This document shows, piece by piece, positions 10,101 to 22,100 of a stretch of 38,702 nucleotides of DNA. The number at the start of each line of letters is the position of its first letter. Position 1 is the stretch's first letter. The stretch is from Candidatus Omnitrophota bacterium (GTDB lineage Bacteria; Omnitrophota; Gorgyraeia; Zapsychrales; Zapsychraceae). The stretch spans positions 1 to 38,702 of the forward strand of contig JADFXQ010000013.1 in the NCBI GenBank assembly GCA_015233495.1, given 5' to 3'. Both the position numbers and the translations under genes were made by a program. The notes under the pieces are model-generated. The model was not told the DNA's origin. It ran no database searches and saw only the letters and a list, made by a program, of their open reading frames with translations.

Positions 10101-13100
10101 CTGAGATTTAAGTGACACACGCTTTTTTGTCGTTGTCGAAGATGACGTTGATGAAGATGAACCTGTGCCGCTTAATTCTTCCTGGATAATAATCCAATGA
10201 CATACGACAGATTTTGTGATATATTTTTCAACATAGGAGAGCCTTAAGATGAAAAATAATTCCGTAGCCAAATTATCAAGTAAGCCGGTCAAGTTGGAAT
10301 CTTTAAAAAACTTCACTAAGATCCCCGCGAATTTCCCGCTGGCTTTTCCGAAACAATTCAAAGCCGCTGTCATTTCCGATAAAGATGGTATCCCGGGATA
10401 TTTTGTTTTTGACACGCGGTCATTTTGGGATCTCCTTTGCGCCGTCGATGAAACTCTCGAACGGCAAGTTTCCGCGAAAGAATACGTTGCCTCGAATCCC
10501 GTGGGCTGGCTTATTGACGCCATTGAAGGTGAGCTTCCCGTGAATCCCAAACTGATCGCCCGACTGAAAAAAGGGATCGACGAAGCCGCGAAATTGGGAT
10601 TCGTCCCATTGGAAACAATCAAACATTCCTTAAGCCTTAAATAAATTTCATGGGCCTCTTTATCCAATTTACTAAAGCCGGCGAACGCGAATTTCATAAA
10701 CTTTCGTCCGGGCTTAAACAGCGCGTACTGGAAAAACTGGAATTGTATATTTCCTCCGGAAATCCCCTTTCTTTTGCCAAACCCCTGGTCAACTTGCCGC
10801 CCGCGACCCATAGATTCAGAGTCGGGAAATACCGAGTCTGTTTTTATTTGTCCGGAGCAAATCTCATCATCGACAGTATAGACACCCGCGAAGACGCTTA
10901 CCGCCAACGATGAAAAATTAGACGGCTTTCGATCTGTTCTTAATACGAGGACACAAAGACAGAAAATTAAGAAAATTTGATAATTATCTTTGTGTCCCCG
11001 TATTATCTTCGCGTCAAGATTGCCGCTGCCCGCCGGCGAGGACGCCAGGACTATATCTTCTGCCAAACACGAATCAAAAGCATCGTTGACGCTTCGACGA
11101 CTTCTATTTAATTTGACATTAACATGAAAAACAGGTATATATTTCTTTAAAGGAAGGTGACGTATGTCCAAACAATTATCGAATGACGAATTTTTCGACT
11201 TAAATTTTGAACGGTTAGTCAAAAAATTCCCGCGACAGCGAGTCGTCATTTCTAACGGGCAAATATTTACCGGCCACGATGCGGTTGTGAAAGCTCGCCA
11301 ACAATTTCCCGGATCAATCCCCATGTCTGTGCCTATCCCTGCGCCGGAAGAATTCGCCCATCTTTTATGAAACAGATGATTAATTTCCCCTTCGCTAAAT
11401 ATAAAGGCGGGTATTATCCCATTATTAGCCTGACTGTCGTCGGTAAGGATGGCCCCTTGGAAACCAAAGCCTACGTTGATTCCGGGGCAAGCGTGTCGAT
11501 ATTCACCACGACGACCGCCTTCGATTTGGGCATTGACTATACCCAAGGAGAAATCTCTTATACTATGGTCGGCGACGGGAACTTTATCCCCGTTTATCAT
11601 CACACGTTGTCCCTGAAAATCGGCACCGTTTCCTTTAAAGCGAACGTCTCTTTCTCCCCCAACCTGGGAGCTGACTTCAATCTCCTCGGTCAAAAAGACA
11701 TCTTCGACACCTTTATCATTACCTTCAATCAACGCAAAAGGGTTGTCTCCTTTACGCCTTATCAATAATCCTGTGTGTTGGGCCTGCATCCGCTCCACCA
11801 ACCGCTCCAAAATCGCAGCCTCGCCCGGGTTCACAATCACCGGCGAGGACGATGGCGCCATATCAGACAGGCTCTCCACCCAATGATTGCGACGGCTGAC
11901 TTTTAAATAAACGTCTTGGATATTCAACCGTTCGGTCCAGGAGGCGAACGGGATCCGGTAATGGTAATAAACCGATTCCGCATCGGCGCTGAAAAATTTC
12001 CCGTCCACAACTGCCAACCAAATGAGCTGTTCCCTTTCGATCTCCTCCAACCCGGCGAGAAACGGTTTTTTCAATATGGAAATAAATCCGGACACCGCAT
12101 CGCCGGCCAAGACTTGCACAACGTTGCGCGTGTCGCGATTCCATATGACACGAAAATAAGGCAGCATGGATAACAACATCATCGGGACGCGCCTATTGCG
12201 CCAATGAATAACTAAATCTTTTCCCATCGTCGGATACGCAGTAATCGGATTATGGCGGGAATCGAGCGTGCATGACAAACGAAACATCTCGCCGCTGGGT
12301 TCATCAATAACATAACTCACTAATTCATGTCCCGGCCACCAATCCAAAACACCGCCCTCCGGAAGGTTTTTGATCCCACGGCCCTGACTTATGTTCTCAG
12401 ATATTTGATCCAACAATTCCACAATCCGAGCACGGTCATACTGCTCCGGAAAAAACGATTTGTGCACCTGCGCCGCATCAGCATTCGGATAATCTCCGTG
12501 ATAACTGTGCGCGGCAATGATATGATCAATACACTTGGGGGAAAAATACAAAAAGCCGGATCCATTCTCTCGTCCATTGCGGATCATTTGCAGCCAATCC
12601 CATTGTGTATTCGTTATATATTTCAAACTCGGTCCCACCAGTTCCGCGCACGCTTCTGCCAAAATCGACGGCATACCCCATCGAATCAAAATCTCGATAA
12701 TCCGTTTTTTGTCGACTTCAATCAGAACGGAGATCAATTCTCTTGCTGGTAGGATTCCGTCTATGATCAATACCTGAAATACAAAATAACAGAAAATCAG
12801 ACCGATCTGTGCAGATTGCCGTGAATCACGCCGGCCCAATGTCTGGCAGGCCAGAACCGCCTCCAACGCGGCAAGCGGCCGTCCCAAGCCCAGCATGACA
12901 TCGATCTGCATGCCATAAAGTTGCACCCTGCCCGGATCGTTCACAATCAATTTTTTGAGCAAATCCAACGCGTCGTCGAATTTATTCCATAACATATAAA
13001 TCCGGCATAAATGCTCCAAAGCTAACGAAATATTAAATGAATAATAATTCCCTTCTGCAGCCTGAAAAAAGGTCAGCGCTTTTTTCAACCACATTTCCGC

Positions 13101-16100
13101 GGCCGCGTAATCACCCATATCGCAATAGACGGATTCCAACGACAACATGAGATTAGGATCATTGGGACGCTGCTGTTGTTCTGTTTGAACCAATATTAAC
13201 TTTTCGCTAATGGACCCCGTCAGCCGCATCTGTGTTTCATGTCCGGCCGTTGCACAAGCCTTATCCGGCTCCTTCGACGTTGATCCGCCTTGGTGGTTAT
13301 TCTGTTGAATGTTCTTGCGCGCCGGACTGGATGCGGCGCGTCCCCGTATTATCGGCGAGGACGCCCTGGGCAATTGGATAATGAACGATGTGCCGCATTT
13401 ATGCCGGGTATCGACGAGAATTTCCCCGCCGAGTCCCTGGATGATCCGTTGCGCCACGTCTGTGCCGAGGCCATGGCCGTCCTGGGATGTGGTAAATCCG
13501 GCGGTAAAAAATTCCGGCAGCATTTCCGCGGCACCCGGCGCTTTCGGGATCAGCCGCATATATTCCAACGCGATCCCCATCCCATTGTCGGAAATCATGA
13601 CGTGCACTTGTTTTGCGTCGGCCGCGGTAAACAATACGACTTTTTTGATTTTGGTCGCGCCGATAAACGCGTGCTTAAACGCGTTTAAAACCAGATTGTA
13701 AAACACCCGGAGCAACTGGACTCTGATTGCCATGACGAACGGTTGGGCCTCGGAATAAATTTCTACGATCTCGACAGTATGATCCCGCATACTTACCACC
13801 TGCGCCGCCTGGCTTAACAGTTGATTGATATCAATCGCTTCGGTTCGGATCAACCCGGACCGCAAGTCGGCGCCCGGCAGAATCGATCCGAAATACTGCA
13901 TGACCGCTTGAATATACCGCGCCGCCGCATAAGCTTGCGGGGCTTGCCGCATGAGCCGGCCCGACGTGGCCGTAAAATGCATCAGCATTTCTTCCACCGA
14001 TCCCAAGGCCATTTCCCAGACAGACAATGGGCGTTGGGTTTCACTGCCGCGGTTTCGTCCATACCGCGCCCCAAACAATATCGCGGCGGGTGACACCGGG
14101 TTGAACGGCTCCAGGATATCATTGTTGTATTTTAATTTTAAATAATCCGCGATCCGATCAACCACTCTGATAACCGCCTGGCCGCCTAATGTATCTCCGT
14201 AATATTCCGATTTTTCAATCTCCCCCTTCACACAACTCAACCAATTCCGAACATCATGCGTGACCCCGCTCCACTCCTTCTGCCACACATCCGCCTCATC
14301 CGCATCCGCCGGCGAGCTCGTCAGAGAATCCCTTGACACGTGCTCATCGCTGGTCGTCCACATATCGCTGCGGCCCCGCCGCCCCCATCCCGACGCCACC
14401 GAGCTGCTACCTCCGGATGTCTGCCTGCTTCGTCCTAAGACACGATCACAGTCAACACTGTATCGATAAGGGGGGATGAAACAAAATTCTCCGAAGGTCA
14501 CTGCGGCTGGATCGGGACTCCCTGACCTGACCTCAACTAACTTAAACCTGATCCCGCCCGTATCCGGGACCGGCCGCAATTGCGCCCACTTTAGGCCGTT
14601 ATTATGCCACCCTCGTCTGAGCGCTAACAGATCGCCGTTGGGAAGCGCGCCCAATTCTCCGTCATAAACAATCCCGGAATCATGAACCACGCGAACCGCG
14701 GCCTGCCCCATCTGCCGGCTCAAGGCTTGTAATTCCTGCATCAAAACGTTTATCTTATTCATCCAATCTTTAATTTCTACCAAGCGCGGGACATCGAAAG
14801 CGGACGCTAATAAATAGCGTTGTTCTCCGCCTTTGGGCTTGCGGAACAATATGCCTAAAGCAACTTGTCTTTGCATATCGTTTCTTAAAGGGAAAAATGC
14901 ATCCAACAATTTTCGATATCGCGTAAATGTCATAAAATCATACCGCGCCAATTCCAACAGCCGCACGACGACCTCGTCCTGACCTTGTTCCATGCAACGA
15001 ACCAACATCTCCTGAAAATTCTCGCAATGACCCGCCGGCGGCAAAGGGACCGCAGTGCGCATCCGCTGACGCGCCGCAGCCAAAACCGATGATAAAAGCG
15101 CCAGCATAGCGGGTTGGTTTTCCGGAAAAACAAAATTATTGCCCCTTAAACCTTCCACCGCTGACAGGTCCGATCGAGCGGGAACGAAAATCCTCCCCGG
15201 GTTCCCCGGCTTGACCGCTCCGGGTAACGGCAGTCCTTCCATATGGGAAAATTCACAACGATAATCAGCCTGCATCGACAAACCTGTTTCATATCCATTG
15301 GCCAAAGCAGCGACATAGGAACCGGGAAATTCGTCCGCGAACCGCTCCCGCTTCACGTTGAGCGAAGACAGCGGCGAAGCAGCAGAACGCCGGTCTTCCG
15401 AAGGCGATAGCGCTCTTTGGAATTCAGCTAAAATGGCCCCATGCATATCCCGCGCAACAACGCCCTGACTGACGAGATTGAGTTCCTCGTTGACTTTTCG
15501 ATACATAAAATAAAAACTTTCGCAGACGTCAATTGGAGAATAGCTGTGGATTATCGGAAAAGCCCAATCCTGTCTTCCGGAATAGGTTTGTCCCGGGGTT
15601 TCTCGGGAAGGAAATACACGATAGAAATGTTCTTCCGAACCGATTGCATCAGACTGAGACATCTCTTCATCATCGTATAAATGCTGTATCAAGCTGGAAG
15701 CATTGTGTTCCGCTGGCAATGTTTGCTCGGAATCACGGGATTGCAAGGCAAGCCCTGCCGGTCGTGACACCGGGCTTGCAGATCGGGGATTGCCGGTCAA
15801 CTTCTCGAGCAGAGCCCGGGACCGGGTCTGCAGGTCCTCATCCGGTCCCTCCAAAACTTTTTGCAAACACGTAACCGCCTCATCCCGCAGCGTATTAACA
15901 TCAACGCCTTTTGGGGGGCAGGTGGCTCGCCGCATGAGAAGGACATTTCCTAAAAGCCACCAGGCTGCCGTAAGCGGCTCCTCGAATTGATCGACGTGCG
16001 CGCGCAAATGATATTCCGCGCTCCTCAATAAAGATTCTTCCGCGGCCGGATCTTGTATGGATAAATGAAACTCCAGCCTTCCTAAAATCAGGTGGATCCC

Positions 16101-19100
16101 GGTTTTCATGTGTTCGGACTCCGCCAACCAAGAGGCCATCTCATAAAGATTGCGCAGGCAATATAAATATCCCGGTCCGACGGACAATTGATTCCGTCGC
16201 TGCATCGCCACTTCGGCCAGACATTTCGTTAAACAATAAAAATATTCAAAATCCGCGCCGCTCTGCCGCAAAATGTGCGCCAGGTCTGTGTCTGTTTCCA
16301 CGCCATAACGATCCTGAAGTTCGCGGACCAGCGCCGAAAAATGCCGCTGATTGAACGCGCTCACAATGTCCGTGAACGGGTCAATCAATCCCAAATCCTG
16401 CGCGGCCCGGTTGAAATATTCCCGCGCTTCCGTCGCGCGTCCGCAATACCAATGCGCCAGCCCCAATTGGATATTAAAATCACCCGGCGCCTCCACATCT
16501 CTCTCGTTGCGCAAAAATATATTGCGGGCCGCCGCGAGATGCTCGTACGCCGCTTCGCGTTCACTCGCCGCTGAACCATTGTGGCTATCCCGTCGGGATT
16601 CCCGTAAAATGCGCGCCTTCGCCATAAAATAATGCGCAAACCCTTGAAAAATGTCTTCCTCCGGGCTTTCTGCAAAGTCCAACGTGAGTCTCGCCCATTG
16701 ATCAGCGGCTTGCCAATCACCTCTCTTTAAATAAACCGCGGCTTCCGCTAAATCAAAAATCATGTTTGTTAATTGGTCCTGACCACCACATGCCAACACT
16801 CTGCCCCGGCCGAAATAATGAATCAGATGTTCCGGCAATAAACCACTGGCCTCAAATGCCACAGCCAGCGCCGCGTCCAGCATGATCCCGGCAAGATCCG
16901 CGTCGGTAAATTCGAATGCCGGAATAATGGTAAAAATTATTTGTTGTTCCGAGTGAGAAATTTCGACGGCGCGCACCTGAAACATTGAGAATCCTTCGCT
17001 GGCCGCAGCCTTGAACTGTAATTGAAATATCGTGACCCATAAGCCCTCGTCGGCGCAAACAAAGACCATCGACCTTAAAATATCAGCTAAAGCGGGTAAA
17101 CCCATCCCTTCTATTTGGCAGGCCCACGCATCTTGGCACTTTCTCATTCCCGGCGATGGCGGAATACCATTCCCGTGCAGCGCAACCGCCACTTTCAATT
17201 GGAGAATCTCATCCGGGTCTAACCGTCGATTAGCAATAATCAGCGGCTGGCGATTGTCCGCCGGGCTGGATGCGCCGCGCGGGAACACATTTAAAATAAT
17301 GGGCGAGGCCGCGGCTTTGTTTATGGCCGTTGCTAGATCGACAGCGCGGAACTTGGCAATCCTCGTCGGATACCGTTCTTGCAAACGATCTAAATTCGAA
17401 TATCCGTCCTGATTATGCAAATCATGCGCTTCCCGAGATCTCAACACCGCTGCCGCAATCCGCGATCCTGCCGACGAGGCCCGGACTGTTTCGAGCGTCC
17501 CATGCCGCAATCCGGTTTCGATCGGACTGCCAGACGAAAGACTTGATATAAATAAACCAACGGGCCCGCCTCGCTGTGTGGACCTGGGTGTCCGGCCGCT
17601 GATGTCGGACCATTGAGAAACGCGCCTCAAGAGACCTCCTCCAAGTTGACATGACAAAAAGGCGCTTTGCGCGGGGCCGGCGCGATAAGGCAAGCCCGTT
17701 GGTTTATTGTTAATCTTGTAGGGGCGCCCCTCGTGGGCGCCCGTAGTCGCCGCGTTTTGAATCGGCGAGGAGACCGCGTCCAAAACTGCGCGCCTGGCAT
17801 TCGGGCCATCCGCGCTGGGGATGATCTTGATGCTGCGCGGAATTTCTAACGGCTTGGGAACAGCGCCGAGCTTACTTAAATAATGCTCTTCATAAATCCG
17901 GGGCGCGGCTGATCGTATTTGGGTCTTATATGTATTCCTCCTCCCTGATCGGGACAATTTGATCAATCGATCTTTCAATCGCCTCCGGGCCAAATAATGC
18001 GGGTCTACGCTTTCAATATACTTTAATTCTTGTTGCTCCTGGATCACCAGCATTTGTTCATCATACCCCAAGGTCTGCACGCATCCCGATTCCATCAAAT
18101 CCTCGTCGGATTTAAAAGACATCACCCGCGCCAATAATGCCCCGTATTCAAGATCAACTTCGTCTAAGATCCCCGCTCGCATATCTCTTTGATGCCAAAT
18201 TTCATGGTGAATTGTTTCCCCTTCCCCCGGAGTCAAATATTTCGGGCATTGAGCGGTTGCCAGCAATCTTTGCTTGATTTCAAAACCTGCGTTGGGTTCG
18301 GGAGTGACAATCATCAGGCGGGAATTTTGAGCAGATGCCATGCCGTATTCAGCGCTTGGGCCCGGCGGGCTTTTGTTAAAAATACTCAAAATTCCCGTGC
18401 CCGGAAGAACAACATCATTTTCAATAATCAATCTCCACGGCGTGTCCACGCATGCCTTATAAGCGTTGTTCGCCGCGGCAATATCCCCGAATAATAATCC
18501 GTCCGGCCAAACCGGCTCGGCCAAAACTTCCGCGATGTCCCGGTGGCCGCGGCCGATCCGGGTGATTTGGGGCGATGTCTTCCCTAATAAACGGCTGACC
18601 GCCATAGCGTTGGCCCGGATTTTTTCCAATTTTGCCGCATCCGGCGCGATCACCAATCCGCCATCCGTCATGATCAAAATTCCGCGCGGCGTCTCAAACA
18701 CCCGCATATGGCTGATCAATTGGTCCCCCACCTTTAATCCGCCGTCCATCCCAGCCCGCATCAATGTCCCCGTCGCGGTCGTGCCTTTTAAAATCAAAAT
18801 CGGTTCTGCCGGCCGCTCGGCCGCATATTTGATACCGAGCGATAAAGCCGCGGTCTCATCCTCGACGTCCAATATTTCCGGCTGCGCCGCCTGCAAGGCC
18901 AACAACTGCTGTGCCTCGATCATTCCTTCGATGACGTGACGCTTCCCAGTCAAAACCGCGCGGACGCGCTGACCCATTTCCGCGATCAGCATATTCAAAG
19001 CTTCTAAAGCATCCGGCGATTCGGCTGCCGGCACAACAATCGTAACCAACCGGGAATCCGCCTTGACCGCCGCGGACATTTCTGAAAAAGCGCGAATCTG

Positions 19101-22100
19101 CGGGACGCCCACCGGCGAGGACGCCAGGACTATATCTTTTGCCAAACACGAATCAAAAGCATCTTTGACGCTTCGACGACTTCTATTTAATTTGACATTA
19201 ACTCCGAAAACGGGTATATATTGTATTGAAGACGCAAAACTACGAAAGGGCGGTGTTTTCTTATGCTGACAAATTACATTACTTCTTCCCCGGCCATTTG
19301 CGGCGGCGACCCTGTATTTAAAGGCACGCGCATTCCGATCTATTTGGTGCTCGATCTGATCGAAGGCGGGCTGTCGATCCTGGAAATCAAAAAGCGTTAC
19401 TATCCGCAATTGTCGGAAAAGGCCATCCGAGCCGCGCTCCACTACGCAAGCGATATGATCAGAACTGCGGAATTTGTCCCCTTTCATACCGTCGAGGCTT
19501 AGCATGGAATTCATCCTCGATGAAAACATGCCGGTCGAGTTGATTTCCTGGCTTAATGAACAAGGCCATAAAGCAACCCGTGTCGTTCTGGGGTCGGACG
19601 ACGAAGCCGTCGCCGCTTTTGTTAAAGAGCGCAAAAATGTTCTTCTGACTCTGGACCGCCACTTCGCGAATACATTGAGATTCCCGCCCCAAAATTTCCC
19701 CGGTATCGTGCGACTAAAAATCCATCCCCCGTATATCCAAGACATCATATCTTCTCTCGATAAATTATTCCGTTCGTTCTCGCAACAGGAACAATTCAAA
19801 GGCAAGCTCCTCATTGTGGAAAAAGACGGGATTTTTCTCAAAGAATTTTGAGCGGAGCGAAGTGACGACGAAGTACCGCGCCCGGTCTGCGCGACCGACC
19901 ACCGCCGCAACAACCCCGTGTGTTTGGCCTGCATCCGCTGCACCAACTGCTCCAAAATCGCAGTCTCGCCCGGGTTCAAAATAACCGGCGAGGACGCCCT
20001 GGGCAATTGGATAATGAACGATGTGCCGCATTTATGCCGGGTATCGACGAGAATTTTCCCGCCGTGTTTCTGGATGATCCGATGCGCCACGTCTGTGCCG
20101 AGGCCCTGACCGTCCTGGCATGTGGTAAATCCGGCGGTAAAAAATTCCGGCAGCATTTCCGCGGCGCCCGGCGCTTTCGGCATAAGCCGCATATGTTCCA
20201 ACGCAATCCCCATCCCATTATCGGAAATCATGATGTGCACTTGTTTTGCGTCGGCCGCGGTAAACAATACGACTTTTTTGGCTTTGGTCGCGCCGGTAAA
20301 CGCGTGCTTAAACGCGTTTAAAACCAGATTGTAAAACACCCGGCGCAACTGGACTCGGATTGCCATGACTAATGGTTGGGCCTCGGAATATATTTCTACA
20401 ATCTCGACAGTATGATCCCGCATACTGACCACCTGCGCCACTTGGCTTAACAGTTGATTGATATCAACCGCTATCCGATCAACCAAGCCGAGAATCGCCT
20501 GGCCGCTTGGCGTTTTCCCGCGATCTTCCTGTCTTTCAATCCGTCCATTCAAACTCGTTAACCAACTCAGAATATCATGCTTCATCCCACGCCACTCTTC
20601 CTGCCACATATCCTTCTCATCCGCTTCTACCGGCGAGGAAGTATGCTTGTCGTCAAAATTTTTCAGTTGGCATGATTCGTTGCGGGGGTTCTTATGAATG
20701 GTCCGACTCCAGTCAATTTGTCCGTCGTTCAACTCGACAGGCAAAATAGAAACCGACATGGCCCGTTCGCTTGGCGAAAACAGCCCCAAGTCATCACGCC
20801 AGGCCATCAGGATCAGACGCATGACCTCCCGGTGGGCGGGGGCAATCATCAACGGATTGGAGCAGCAATATCGTGACCGATAGGACGGGAGATTGCCGGT
20901 TTGGTCTTTTAAAAAATAATCGAAAACCGTCAGCAATAATTTATACCGCGCGGTCGCCGGATAGCTGACCGGATAAGCTAACATGGCCGCGACGCGGTCC
21001 GCGGCCGGCCGGCTGTTTTGGATCAGGCGGATTTCTTTAATAATAGCCGGACATTGCCCGGCGATTTTTCCCAAGGGTATCCCTTTAACAGCGTAGAAGA
21101 CAAAAATGACTGTTTTGACATATTCTATGGACCCTTCATCCAATCCCGTCAAATCCAAATCCTGAAACAGCTTGGTTAAACCGCAAACGGTTTCCGCCGT
21201 GAATCGATGTTGAGTAGCTGCGCCCATCAGATCATTCAAGGCATACGCGATAAAGTCATCGCCCAGAGATATGATCAAAAGATTGATCAACTGTTGTAAC
21301 ATCCGGGATTCATAGGCCTTCAGCAACATGGGAATCAATATCTCCGGATCAATGTCGCGGCTGATTCCGTTAGTTCTGCCCAACCGCAACCTGCCAAACA
21401 CCTGGGCCCGCGGATCAGGGACTGTCAGCAATGCCGCGGCCGCGTCGCGCGCCTCGTCGGAATTTTCGCTGTGCTGAGCGCACCAGATCAGACTCTCGAT
21501 CACTTGCGCTTCACGCGACCCGGCCCGCGCCAAAGCAATGGCCGCGTGCACGCCCCTGCCCTTTGTGTCAAACGATAATATTTCCCGCAAACGGTCCTCA
21601 CCCGCTTTCGCCGCGACCAGACATTCGACAGCCGCCAGCCGCCGGGCCCGGTCAGGACTTCCCAAATCGGTCAATACTGTTTCCGTGTCTGCGCCGATTA
21701 AACCGGATAAACGATTCGCAAATCCGTCTTCCGTCTCAATCACCCAACGGATAAATCGCGGCTGGGTCGTCATGATTTTCATATCCTGATGTCTCAAATC
21801 ATCAACCGCAATCGGTTCCGGCAGCCGATCACCTGTCCAGGTGATTCGCCAACCATTATTCTGATTCCCCAAAGCATAACCATACACATCCCGGCCGCTA
21901 TGCCGATAGCGGATCATCATCGGAGATTTTATGACGCGCTGGACGGTCATATCCCGAAAGGGCAGCGCGCCAGGATTTACGACAATGAACACTTTATTGT
22001 TATGCAGCAATCGCGCGTCTAAATAGGTTTCGCCGATTCCGGGGCCCAGCAAGGTAAGAACCGGAACAAATCCGGTTTCATTGATCGCGGTCAAAAGGCC

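Noticed and set aside
13290-13701. Paired plus-strand ORFs at 13.3-13.7 and 19.9-20.3 kb that resemble each other
   Set aside because: The similarity exists because both are antisense shadows of the paralogous kinase modules, not because they are genes.
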